A stretch of DNA of 64,000 nt from Serinus canaria (Eukaryota > Chordata > Aves > Passeriformes > Fringillidae), in NCBI RefSeq assembly GCF_022539315.1, contig NC_066316.1, forward strand, positions 101,302,179-101,366,178, read 5' to 3'. The notes beneath the pieces are model-generated. The model worked only from the letters and a program-made list of their open reading frames with translations. It was not told the origin of the DNA and searched no databases. Position numbers and translations under genes: made by a program. This document shows, one piece after another, positions 36,844 to 49,694 of this stretch (the first letter of the stretch is position 1; each line of letters starts with the position of its first letter).

Positions 36844-39800
36844 CTGATCTGGGTCTACCAGCGATGAGTATTAGAGAGGGTGTCACCTTTAAAAATGAGT
36901 ACTTTGAGATAAAGTCACACAGTTGCCTACTATGCTACATAGCTGTAGAAGTTTATGAAGAAAAAGCATCTTCACACTTAGAGCTGAGGCTCAGAAAGCT
37001 CTTGGTCCTATAAATGAAATGATGTCTAAAAAACTAGTAAAGAATATGTTTTGGAATATTTGTAGTCATCCAGCATTATCATTAGGGGACTGAGTTAAGA
37101 TTTTCTAATATATATGGAATGACCAGCTTCATGACCTTTAGATCAGGAAAATCTCACAAGAAATTAGCTGGCAAAAGGTCCAGTGATCTGGAGTAGATTC
37201 CTTCTTCTGTCACCTACCTCAGTAAAGTAATATGTGTCACTATGTGTCACAGTGTTCAAAAAGTGTAGCCCTGAAAGAGATGAAATTCAGTGTTTAAAAT
37301 GATGATTGAATTAGGTGCAGTTTAAGGCAGGAAGGACAGGCTGTCAGCAAAAAACTAGAGTGATTTTACATGTCACTAGCTTGCAGGTGATCTGCTGATG
37401 GTCAAGTTCTTGCCTCTTCATTAAACCTGTTATAGACAGAAGTATTGTTCATGTCAATTCAGTGACTGGAAATGCTGCATGTACAATGTACACACAGCAA
37501 AACTGAGCACTAGAGTGCTACTATTAAATACAATATAAGATGTGACTTAAAATAACTTTTGGCTCATCTTCCAGTAGAGAAATCCTTCTTTGTGGAGCAG
37601 GATCACCTCCATTATGAAGCCTGATGCTGTAATATCTCTCTGCTAGTGTGCCACCAGATAGATTAATCTGGCTGCAGCACTGTTCTAGGAAAAGATGGGT
37701 TGGAGCTCATCCATCTACACATAAAACAGTCACCCCAGGGTCTCTCTCTACCAAAAAATATTTGCTCTTCTAGGGTCCAATCCATCTTATCCTGAAGCAG
37801 ACTTCTAAAATAGGTTCAGGAATGCCCAGACTTGCCCATTTGATTCAAACAGGAGCTTATAATATGCAGAAATTTAAGCAGTAAATTTGGGGCAAACAAT
37901 TTTTACCCTGAATGTCTAGTCAAGACTCTCTACAATTTGGAACTAAAATTTTCCTTGTATTTTGAATTTGTGTAATATCTAGTAGATCTTAGCTCTAACC
38001 TAGGACTGGTGCTTTAGCTCACTTGAGCAAAATAATACTTCAAATTTAATGCTGTTATTTCCCCAGTAGATTCAGGTGGACTTTTGCCCAGTGCAAAGCT
38101 ACACTGAGAGTTTGTTTTACAGGCATAGTCAGTCAGTATTGCCACTTCACACTCCCTGCTAAAGTTTTTTCCAGCCACAGCAGGAAAACTTTTCTTGCTT
38201 TCTCCCTTCATGAATGTCATTGCTCTGCAAACATTCTCTGTAGAAGGTTGCAGCAGCAATCAGTATATTTTACTTCTTTTCAGGCCATTACTGTGTCCAG
38301 GACACAGCCATACCTAAAAGGAGGCTCCAGGATTGTCCCCAATGGATATAAAGTAAAATGGGTGTAATGCAGTGAATATCAGATAGTTTAAAGGCACAAG
38401 GTCCAAAGGTTCATTGCTGTAAGGGTTGCCCAAGTTCTTGTGAACTTATTTCATGCTGTTCACTTACACCTTTTTTCACATCCATTTTCCCCTCACATCT
38501 GCCTGTATCCTTGGACAAGGTCAAATCATCATGTCAGCAGTGCATTTGTGGGCTTGTGTGTTCAAACCTCTTTTTCTCCTGCTTTCTCTCTAAATACATG
38601 TTTATCTCTATGCCAGGCTGTATATCTGTTCTATATGTCTCAGGGGGTGTGGGGAGAGGCCAATTTTCTGGTTGTAAGAAGTAAATGGCCAATATTTCCA
38701 CCAACCCAGTAGCTAGCAAAGCTATATTCTGAATCTTTTGGCAACTTTCATGATCAAACTGTAGCAGTAGATTTAGTTCTAAGAAGTACCTCTTCTTTAC
38801 TCTGTGCAAATTAAACACCAGCTGGATGTGTGAGATACTGAGTGGCATCCCCTTCTCCAAGAATATGACCCAGCACTTGGAGAGGAAAAGAAAGATAAAA
38901 AGGGAAGGAGACAGAGCTGTCCTGCTGCTCTGTAACACGGGGGGAACCTCACACAGCAGGTTGCAATCTGAACTGTCCCATTTCATTATGCCACTGAGGC
39001 AGACTCCTGCAGTGCATTAGGGTTTTAAAATCATTTAGGAAATATGAAGATACATTGTTATTAAATCACTTCATTGCACTTCAAAAACAATTTTCTGATG
39101 TCCATTTTTTAACGTAATGAAGATTGTCTTTCACCAGCGGGGACTGGCAAGTGTATGTAGACTGAGTTTCTGAAATAATATGATTAGTATGGAAATGGAA
39201 ATGGACTGTAAATAATACTTAGGATGATCTTTTATTCAGCCACAATCACACAAAAGCTTCCTCAGACTGACTTCCACGGTATACTGAAAACACAAAATTT
39301 ATTCATAGAGGATTTTTCATGATCAGCCCAAAATTATACCTAACAAGGATTTATTCATAATAGACTCTTACTTCATTTGTTTACTTTTTATTGAAATAAA
39401 GTGAAAAACTTGAAGACACATTTGCCTGTAGAAAAATAAATGGTTATCATATAAATATTATCACACAACCTTTATTTCACAGAAGAATGTATATATGTCT
39501 GGCAAAGCCAGCATGAGTCATATCTGTGTTCATGAAGCACTGAAAAACCAAAATATTTTATTCAGAATTCTAAATTCAAAAATCTACCTAAGGAAACTCT
39601 TTTTGATTTCAAGAAAAAAATCCTGAAAATAAAGCTTTTCTTATTTTATCCTGAAATTTGTGATTAATTACGTTATAGTTATTTTTAAAAATAGTACACT
39701 AATAGATGACTAATTAAATTTTTGTAACACTTATTTATATTTATGGCAAAAAGTATATGCTTTTGATGCTAATCAGAACTCTCTGCAATGTATTCATTTT

Positions 39801-40328
39801 TCTTAAAGTACATGAGGGAACTTTCTTTAATTTCTTATCATTGAGCTTTATTTCTCTACAGGGGTTTTTACGAGTTAGATGAAAACTGAAAGTGTCTTTA
39901 GGTGTGAAGAGAAGTCAGAAGTCTCAACATGCACTACTTAAAGACTGATGAAAAATATAAAAGCGTCATTGGAACTTCATTTGTGCTCGCACCATGAAGC
40001 TGTGAAGAAAAGTTACTGGAAAATGGAAGCCTTTAAGGAGCTGTACACTTGCATCATCTTGTGTTTTCAGGATACTGTAGATTATAAAAGATCTGCATTT
40101 AGACCACCTTATGACTAGATGTCTTTTGAATTTCAAACAGTTGGAACTTTGTCAATATTTTCCTCTATCAAAAGTGGTTTAGAAGCTGGGCCCCTGTAGG
40201 GGAGCCACATGTGTGGTGAATTCCCATGAATTACTCACAGTCATTTTCATTCAGGAACAAAGAAACAGACTTTAAAGAATTGGAATAAGAAGAAGATGAG
40301 AACATCTTCCCATTCCCTTCTTTCTCTT

Positions 40329-40371
40329 CTAGACATCTCCAACTAGAGATGTCCAACTAGACATCTCCAAC
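40329..40371. repeat. Short direct and inverted repeat cluster
   Basis: CTAGACATCTCCAAC occurs at 40329-40343 and again at 40357-40371. Between them AGAGATGTC is an inverted partial copy. Confidence 0.7.
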
Positions 40372-41100
40372 ACTCAACTAAACTGATTAAGGTTTTCCTC
40401 GGACTTGACCTGACACATCCTTGAGACAATCTATGATACTTTTGGAAGCTTAATTTTGTAGCTGGTATGTGTGTGACAACACTGAATGAGCACTGCCAGA
40501 AATCTTTTTAAGGCCCAAGTCTTCATGTTGAAGGTCCATCCTTCAGGCATAGATAAGTGTTTTAACTGGCTTTAACCACTTACCTAAACTGTTGATCTAA
40601 TAATAATAGTAATCTTATTTATTTTGTCTTCTTAACTTGAAAAGTCAAGGAAGGAAAAAGAAAAGCAAGTGTCAACAAAGGAGGTTGAAAAAGAAAGAAA
40701 AAAAATGAAAGGAACAATATTTACAAATGCATCAAGAAATTCTAAGGAAACAGACTTTTTCAAGTATTTGATTCATTATATCTACTAACAATTTTTTTTA
40801 ATTGGGGTTTTTTCAGCAAATTACATTAACTGGGAGTGCTACTATTGGAGGGAAAATGCAAGAAACAGAATACACATTGCTTGTATTTTATCTGTAATGG
40901 CATCCCAGTTAGGAGTTATCATTTCCAAACAAATACAAAAATAAACAAAACCAGAAATACCTCCCAAAACTTTCATGGCTACAGCAGTATTGCTATGAAA
41001 GTACCTCACATAGGAGCTGATTTTTTAAGCTGATTTTTTCCCTCCCAAATGGAATGTGCATGGTCTAAATAAGTTAATATCACTGCAGTTGGATTCCCTT

Positions 41101-41220
41101 GCTTTTTTTTTTTTTTGTTTGGGTTTTTTTTTTTGGTTGGTTGATTAGCTAGGTTTTTATTGGGGGTTTTTTTGTTTGTTTGTTTGGGTTTTGTTTGTTT
41201 GTTTGTTTGGGTTTTTTCTG
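41101..41220. repeat. T/G-rich low-complexity tract
   Basis: Runs of T with TTTG and GGGTTTT units, and a GGTTGGTTGATTAG core at 41135-41148. The same core followed by (TTTG)n occurs at 63643-63660. Confidence 0.85.
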
Positions 41221-44200
41221 TGAAGATGAGGGTTAGGAATATAGGTTAGAAAATAAAAACAGAAAAGTAACTGAAAAGCTCAACACCAACTCAAAAAAAA
41301 AGAGAGATTTACCTGTGAATTGGGGGGCAGGGAATTAACAGCACTTTCTTTGATGGGATTGTTTTTGCAGGGATTGTTTTTGCAATCTGTTAAGTGTGTG
41401 GATTTAAATATTGAGGTTTGGAAACTAACACCTGGAAAGAATTTCTTTTGGAGACTAGTGAACTGCTACACAAATAATTTTCATCCAAGCATTTGCTGAT
41501 TATTTAGGTAGGGACCATCTACGGTAGAAATTTTCAAGATGTTAATTGTAAGATTTTTGTGTCTGATAAAGGTCTTTTGTTTCCCACTTCTTTTACCTCT
41601 GCTGAGGTCTTTGGTCTTTGTTACACCTTAGCTGTTTTGCATGGAATGAATCTTTGATGTTAACTGCTGTTGGTCTCTCTTCTTTGACCAGGAAGGACTT
41701 CAAGCAAGGTGAGGGCAATCCAATCCCTTATTTGATTAAACTGAAGACATTTGCTTTATCTCTTTTCCCCCTTTTTTTCCCTGCTTTCCATTGTATTGCT
41801 GAAGAAAACAATTGCTATATTACAATCAGTTGTCAACTGTTCTGTGTGAAATAGGTATTAAAATCAATTATACATCTGCTTTCTAAACTTCAGGAAAAAA
41901 AAAGCTGTTGCTGAAAGATGGAGAGACATAGTGATGACAGTAGGGAACATTAAAAATAAAAAAGTGAAAAATAGCTTTTATGTACAGGAAAAAACATGTA
42001 AAAATATTTTTGACAAAAATGAGAAACAAGACACCTTATATGCTTATCTCAGGGGGATTTAAATACTTTTTGATTTGATGTAAATAGGAGCTAAGCAGTT
42101 TATGATAATTTTTTAGACTCTGCCAGAGATTTGATCTTATCAAGTCAAATAACATTGTACATGAATCACAGCCATCATTCTCATTGAAAACCTCTGAATC
42201 CTGGAGGTCTGTAACCAATCAATATCAAACCAACTGGTACAGCTCCCTGGAGGAAGCCATTGTCACACCCTCCTGGCAGCCAAAGGCTGAGGTGGTGAAG
42301 GTTGTTCCTTCCAGCAGCTGAAGTGGCAGCAGGAAGATTCCTGTGAGCTCCCAGTGCCCACGAGAGCACTCTAGGAGGAAGCCAGGCACATGACACTGTA
42401 ATAGAGTTTTCAGCTTTGTCTGATTGCATTGCAAACACCACACATATTGAAACACTCTGGCAGCTTCCTGGTGCTCACAGTGAGGAACCTGAACCTTTTG
42501 ACCTCAAACATCTTATTAAAGCCTTTGCCGGACTGTGACTCTGCAAGGGAAAAAACCAAGAAACTACTGGACTTTTCTCCTCTATAATTCATTCAAGTAA
42601 GCCCTTGCTGAGTAGAGGACCTTGGCTTTGATGTTAAAGTCTCCTAATTGGAAGGAAGTGAAGTGTTATCCTGTCAGGCTATTAGTCTCTCATCAAATAC
42701 TTTAGGAGGTATCAGAACACTGAAGTTCTCACACTAGTGTAAAGAGAGCCTGGTTTTTGTTAAAATGCTTAAACTTTGCATCTGTCTAACAATTTCCCCC
42801 CAAATTTAATATAAGTGGAGTTGTTCCTTGATATTTCTTTCCTTTTATCTGTACTTTTTCCTCTCAGAGCCTCCTTCTTTTCATTGCCTACAGCATACCA
42901 ACTCCTGTGAGTAGGAACGTGGGGGATAACTGGTGTAAGCTATAAAGTCTAGGGATTCATATTACAGCCCTGACTCAAACCCAGGCATTTTGTGCCCAGT
43001 GGGACTTACCTCTTTGCTGTTTGACTGTGAAACTCCTACTTCTGTGGTGGTTTTCCTCACAGGGAAGTCACAGAAGGACTCACAGTCATCTCAGAAGGAT
43101 GTCCTTACAATAAGAAATGTTAAAATCAAAATATTTCTGAAGGATGGTTTTGGTCTAAAGCTCAGCACAGGTTCAGACTTTATTATTTGCTCAATTTATA
43201 GTATTTACTTGCATTCAATCAACTTGAATTTAAAAATAGGTTGCTGCTTTCCTAATTACTGTGTTTTTCTGCATTACAGATTGGGTATCCAAACATGAGG
43301 ATGGTGTGTTTCTGTTTTAGATTTGGCAAATCCAACTAGGCCAAAATGAGAGTTGAATGGAGTCAAAGTCTTAGAGGGATCTGACTAAACTCCATCCAGG
43401 ATCATACAAGTTGAATTCCATGCAATTTCTATCCTTTTAGTTGAAAATAGCATCCAAAATGTCACAGTGAAGGAAACCTGTGAAACAATATAAAATAACT
43501 ACCAGAAAGGAAATTACTGAATTGCTAATGCACATCCTTTGGAGTTACAAAGATAGTTATTTAGTCACATCTGCTCTATTTATTAGTTTACAGTATGAGC
43601 CTGAAGAAATTTTGTACTACCAGGGTAAATGTTTCTGTTCTACAAAGTTTTCCCTATTTTGATTTGCTTAGTAGCAGACTTATGCAAACAAATTACCTGT
43701 GGCATTTCATGCATCTCTTCCACAATGCTAAGTTTCCTTTTGTGTTGCAAGATGATGTCCATATGAAAGCAAATCTAATGCATCTGTTCCCTTATTATGC
43801 ATGTTTTTTTTCCTGGCTGAATGTGACCCTGTTCCTGTACAATTACAATTGTTTCTTTTTCATGCAAGTATTTGAATGATAGTCAGATCTCTCACTTTAG
43901 CTCACTTGGTTCTGGCAGCACTTTCATCTGCTTTTGGATGGGTCATGAGTTTTGTCTTTTAAAAGTTCTTTAAATTTCCCTCTACTGTTTCATTTTAGTG
44001 ATTGTGTTAACTCCTTCTGTAAGTCATTTCCATCTCTGAATGTTTAGTCTTTTATCATTAAATATTGTAAAGTTTCACACCTCATAATTATTTTGTTGAC
44101 CCTGCTTTTCTTATTTGGAAAAGTTCTTTTTATCTTGGATAATTAAAGCAATAAGGCCCAAACAATTTATTTCACTTTAGTAAGTTCAATGACTCTTCAT

Positions 44201-45699
44201 ATATCCAGGCTCCAAGGGTATCCATGGCACTTCCCCAAATATCTGTGCTTCATGACGAAGGTAATTTACCTGTCTAGGCTCATCACAAGAATCCTCTCAA
44301 CAATTCTCTTCTACCCAGTTCAGCTGACAACAGGTCTGGGTGCAAGAGCTAATGACTTCATTATTTTTGACACTTTTTTCATTATTCTGAATGAGAATTT
44401 AGTTTAATTTGATTTATTGTCATATGTTTTGTTTTCTCTTGCCATTAGATATTGATATAGTTTGGACTTTTCACAGAATAGGAGCATGAAAATCAAGCAT
44501 TTAATTCATGCAATTACTTTTTCAGACAGATTTGGTTTGTGTTTGAGTAAGGAACAAAGAGCACTTACAAGTGTGGTATTTCAAAAGTGGGGAACTATTT
44601 ACCAGGTTCCCAGCTGTGCTCAAATACCACTCCTGTCCCTAAATAGGCATTGCATCTCTCATGATTGTATCATTAGCAGATGTCACTACATTTATACCGA
44701 TCATTGTGGGAAATATTCAATTAAACAAAATTTCAGAGTCATCCACAGAGAACTTTAGAAACAGTCTTTCTCATAATCATTCATTCCCCTTTCAGGATAA
44801 CTGTCATGAGCTATCCCTTTGGCTAATTCCTTCTGCATTTTGTGTGTACTTTATGTACAATCCTCTCCAATTTGGCTCACAAACATCACATTTTTTAATA
44901 CTGAATGCCTTAGTGAAGTCCAGACACCTTAAACTTGCACCTTTCATTTTTGTTAAATGGTAGTGTCTTATCGGAAAAACAAAATAGTTCAGCGATGTAG
45001 CTACAGAGAATTGAGGTGACATTTTATGTTTATACTTTTACATCTACTTTTTTCCTGCTCTTTTAAAATTTATACATGGACTAAAATCTTAGCTGTTACA
45101 CTCAGTATGAATATGTAATACATTTTCTTAGAAGCAATTATGAATGGCCAGGCAAAGAAATAGATGATATTTTCCTTGCAATGTCCTCAGTTTCCCCCTA
45201 CTGCCTTCCAGATCGGGCCTTCTTTCCTTTGATTTTCTCTAACCTGCTTCACTGCCAAACAACCACCAAGACTGTGTATATCATTTACAGAAACTGTGGC
45301 TTTATAATCCCTGGAATACATAACCCTTAACACAAGCTACTTCATCTGGATATGTGCTGACTTAGAGCAGCTGAGAACCTCTCCCTTGTGTCCAGATTTA
45401 CTGCCCATCTGGAAGACACTGCAGCTAGAGTTTATATAGAACTGGGTCATAACTTAAGCCACATTAAAGAAGAGATCAGAACAGGCATTTATAGAATTCC
45501 TTTCAAGCCGTATTTGCTATTAAACTGAAAATAGCTCCAATTTCCAAAACGAAGGTGAACCTCAAGTGAAGCCAGCTCTGAAGGCTGGTGAGCAGGCTGT
45601 GAGCTCCATCGGTGCTGCTCCGGCAGCAGGTCCTCGCTGCAAGCAGGAAGCGTGAGCGTGGCTCTGCCTCACTGGCATACCTACGCTGGCTTCATCTCG

Positions 45700-45990
45700 G
45701 CCATCTGGATTAAAATCGCATCCCGAGAGCCAGAGCTCAGCACGATTCCAGCGGGAGCCTTGCGGTGCGGCTGAGCGCAGTGCAGCTGGAGGCGCTCAGG
45801 GCTCCAGGTGGGCGCTCCGCATCCCTGCACTCGCTGCCGGCCCGGGATGGAGGCGGCTCCGGCTCCGTGCCCCGCGCACCGGGCGCGCACCGGGCGCTGG
45901 CCCCGCGGACCGCGGGCTCTGCAGCTGCTGTGACAGCCCGCGCGTCCCTCCCGAGGGGACAGCGCTGCTGCAAACCCTTCCGCCTTGGCT
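45700..45990. promoter_or_regulatory. Orphan CpG island
   Basis: By hand count more than thirty CpG dinucleotides lie in about 290 bp of strongly GC-rich sequence, flanked on both sides by AT-rich DNA. It includes a perfect 11-bp tandem (GCGCACCGGGC at 45874-45884 and 45885-45895) and a perfect inverted repeat CCCGCGG-A-CCGCGGG at 45902-45916. Long open frames on both strands here (118 codons plus, 163 codons minus) are expected where stop codons are rare and carry no known motif. Vertebrate CpG islands usually mark promoters. It could start an unannotated coding or long non-coding transcript, in either direction, or act as a distal element. Confidence 0.7.
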
Positions 45991-47553
45991 TCCTCCCTGT
46001 TTGTTTTTGTGACACAGCAGGAAACGCACAGCTTGTTAAATTGCCAAACCTTTATCCAGGAAAAAGGAGCCACCCGGCTTTTGAAAGAAAGCTTCTCCAG
46101 AAAGTAATAAGTGGGAAATAATTTTGTCTGAAATTTCCCAGAAATAGTCAGTCTGAGGAGGAAACCCAGCATGGAGCTTTAAATAAAGGATTAGTTTAGA
46201 AATTATGTGAGGCCCTATGTGAGAAATCATGTGATAATAGCTCCTTGTAGTGCAGAGTTTGACAACTGTAAAAAAGGCAATGACATCAGTTCTGCCTATA
46301 ATTTGCCATTATTAAAAAAAAAAAAGAGGACAAGACTTTCAATTTGATTAGCTGCATATTGTGTATAAAAAATTCCATAACTATAATTTTTATGACTTAT
46401 AAGACATTACATATTACTGTCAAAATCTGCCTGTCCCCACTGCTGCTTCTGTAGTCATGCTAGTGACATCTGAGTGTAGAATATGGACAATATTTGCTTG
46501 AATATTGAGATTTTGAAAGTCCATGAAAAACTGCTGATCTGCTAGTCTGCAAACCTTTGTCCTGAAAGTCACTGGTCCTTCACTGTATCACTCAGATTAC
46601 TAAAATTGTCTGATCAAGAAACTCCTGGATTATTTCTACTTTGATTCCCTGTCCCTTCCATTTTCCTGCAAATTAAGCATTCTAAAGGATGTTTATGTAT
46701 TGGCTGTTGGCTTCTTATTTATTCTGTTAAATGGAATTCACCACATTAAAGAGAATCAATTTCTCTTGGGCCAGAGTACAGGATTCCCATAAAGCTTCCC
46801 ATCACTCTAGCCATCTACCTGAAGCAGAAAATTGCTGCTGCAAGCTGTCATTCCCTACACTCTTTCTTCAAGGAGAGCCATGATTGACTTTCTAAGGAAA
46901 AATGTTTTGTTTAGCTAATAAATAAAGCTTGCTCTAGATCTATTGCAACTGTAGTATATGCTTCTCTGTATTTTGTTCAACAGGATAACTGACCATTTAT
47001 TCACTGGGTCAACAGAAAATGCTGGACCATAGTAATAATTGGAGGAAACACAAAAGAATTTTAAGTACTACAGTCTAACAGGTACATTACTTCATTAGAA
47101 GAGTAATTTTTCATCTCAGCTTATACATGTCAAGCAATCTGATTCCTTTCTTAGTGTTAAACTGGCAGTGTTTCATATTTAGAAGTGCTATGCAGATACT
47201 AACTAATCAATCAGTTTTCCTACTATAATATTTTATCCTGTTCTGCAGTGTCAGGTTTGCCATATTTTAAACTACTACAAATGCCAATCAGAAGATCTGA
47301 AGTGCCCCTTTTGATGCTTAATATCCTTAATTTTGCTTAAATTATGGCTGAACTGAAAGTTCTTGCAGCCATGGTTACATGCCTGTCATCATGTTTTCAG
47401 AAACCCTGCATTTTTATCTCAAATATAGTGTTGTAACAGCATTCTGTGGCACTGCAAAGAATAAAAAAAAAAGTAAACCCTGATGCATTTGTATAGTAAG
47501 CCATAAGAAAATTATCATTTACAACACATAGAGGAGAAGAGAATTGTCTGTTT
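45991..47553. other. AT-rich unique non-coding sequence
   Basis: No gene or repeat recognised beyond an A run near 46313-46325. If the CpG island is a promoter, a first exon could extend into the first few hundred bases on the plus side. Confidence 0.45.
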
Positions 47554-47972
47554 CTGTTGGAAGGAATCTGTAGTAAGCATCCAGTCCAAGTGCCTCACCA
47601 ATTTTGGACTGACAAAATGTTAAAGCACTTTGTTAAGGGCACTGTCCAAAAGTCTTTTAAACTCTGACATCCTTGGGGCATTGATTGCCTCTCTAGGAGA
47701 CTGTTCCAATGTTTGACCACCCTCTCATTAAAAAAATGCTTTCTAAAGTCCAGTGCAAACCTCCCCTGATACAGCACTGAGCCTCTCCCATGTGTCCTTC
47801 CCCTGGATCCCAGGAATCCCACAGTACCTCCCTCTCCATTTCCCCACCTCAGGAAGCTTCAGGAGCAATGAGATCATCCCTCAGCCTCCTTCTGTCCAGA
47901 CTACGCAAGCCCAGAGCCCTCAGCTGCTGCTAGGACATTCCTTCCAATCCTTTCTCCAGAAACTTGCTTTGT
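47554..47972 (-). mobile_element. CR1 LINE fragment (end of ORF2, minus strand)
   Basis: On the minus strand the decayed reading frame contains RFALDFRKHFFNERVVKHWN, a clear relic of the C-terminal part of CR1 ORF2, followed by remnants near the stop. On the plus strand the blocks CAGTCCAAGTGCCTCACC, GGAGACTGTTCCAATG and TCCCTCAGCCTCCTTCTGTCC are CR1 hallmarks in reverse. It is 5'-truncated and frame-broken. Confidence 0.93.
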
Positions 47973-49694
47973 GTGATTTTTCTTGGTGCTTTGGAAACAA
48001 AACCCCATTTTAAACTTGTATATATGACCTTTCTCTTTAGATAGTGTAAATGAGTATAATGCTACTAGTTTCATGAAATTATGATATACCTCCCATATTT
48101 TCTTGGGACTCCTGTAAAATCAGAGGGAACTCCTGTGTTGGGGACAGATTTTAAAGACTGTCTCATAATTGCTGACAGACTAATGAACAATTTTTGTTCT
48201 TCTAAGGGACGAGCAAAAGAAAATAATTTCTTTCCAGTTCAGTTTAGGAAGAGAAATGAGAGCATTATTCAGCTTGGCAATTAAAGGCAGTGAGAGTGGT
48301 GGTCAGTGGCTTTGACTCCAGCATTCCTTCTAAACCTACCAAACCACCAAACCTCCTGGCTGTGTGCCAGCAGTAGCACGTTGCAGTGCCACTTTGGATC
48401 CTGCAGGAGGTGCAAATTGGTGTGAGAGTTCTCTCTTAATTACTGTTAACCTCTTTTATAATTTTTACTCTTAGCACTGACAAAAAAGTAGAAGAGAGCA
48501 GATGGAAGCAAACAAAAAAAAGCAGTATTTGATTTTCATTTTGTAGCCTTGCCCCACTGGCTGTTAAAGACATTACTCTGAATTACTTGAGTTTGTAAAT
48601 AAATCAGCTTGGCTACACACCATGCCACACTCGTGACATAATTTAATCTTGCTTTGGGAAAACATTGTAATTACTAAAATCTTCCTGTATCCTGTTACTC
48701 ATTTACTTAGTTGTTAATAATACATTATACTTCGGATATTAGGAATGTGTCCAGTTTACAGAAGTTTCTAACAAGCATTGTTTGCTCTGCTGCTCCTTTT
48801 AGTGATTATGAGCTCAGTATAAAGAACTGCACTCAGCTTTGCAGTTATGACATACCTTAGGTAGGCAACAAGCTAGGTAAGTACAGCTGAGGTTTAGCTG
48901 TGGTCCAGCCCCTAGATAGTTTGAATGGAGATAGCACTGGAACAGTTCCATCTCAAATCCATGAAAGAATATGTCTCCAGGCACGTGGATTACTGCCAAG
49001 ATACAATTTCTGTCAGCAAAGTCAACACTTATTGTCCAGTGATCTCAAAAAATAGTGGATTTTTAAAATATTTTTCATAGGTTTCCTCAAAATTGCCTCA
49101 ACAAAAGAATGATTGATGGCCACTCCAAGAGCTGTTATAAAAGTGTATTTCAAAAATAATGAAAGTAATAAAGAGCTTATGTTCCACATTCTCGAGGAAC
49201 TGCATGTCTATGTTTGAAATATTTCCTTATAGAATAATGTCATGATGTCTCAGCATACTCCTGTGTGTGTATCTATAACATCGCTATAAAATCATCAGAA
49301 AATTTAAGAAAATTTAAATGTTGGGGATTTTGTTTTGTTTGTTTATTTGTTTCCCATGTAGAAGAAGTGTGAGGTCAACACCTGAAGTGCTTGAGGTAGA
49401 TTTGATTGGAGCTGTTCCCAGACAGGGTTGCACTAAGGAAGTCTGGCCGGATTTGAGCTGTCACAGCTGCTTGGTAATTCTCCACCTATCTGTTCCATGT
49501 ATGCATGCAATTCAATTAAACTGTGCTCAAAAACAACCCAGACTGTGAATGTCTTCTACTGACAACATACTTCAAGAAAAAAACCCTACAAGTGCTTTCA
49601 TCTCCGTGTGCTGAAAGAGGAGCTGGTGAGGCAGAAAACTGGCTGAACAGCTTTGTCCAGCCAAAGATGAACAGAGAGTTTTGGCTGGAACGTG
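47973..49694. other. AT-rich unique non-coding sequence
   Basis: No gene or RNA recognised. The CR1 that begins near 49.7 kb may extend a little further left in unrecognisable form. Confidence 0.45.

Larger units (their letters stand above)
36844..45600. other. AT-rich unique non-coding sequence
   Basis: Almost 9 kb with no recognised gene. The longest frame, about 150 codons on the minus strand near 38.5-39.0 kb, shows no family motif. It includes small local duplications (40.33-40.37 kb and 41.36-41.39 kb) and a large T/G-rich tract at 41.1 kb. Confidence 0.5.

Noticed and set aside
38534..38986. 150-codon minus-strand open frame.
   Set aside because: No recognisable domain, no splice or promoter context; consistent with chance.
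42960..43020. GACTCAAACCCAGGCA, reminiscent of a reversed MIR or tRNA-like box.
   Set aside because: Too short and no further MIR blocks follow.
45681..46172. 163-codon minus-strand and 118-codon plus-strand frames.
   Set aside because: They run through the CpG island, where stop codons are rare; no known motif, so treated as composition effects.
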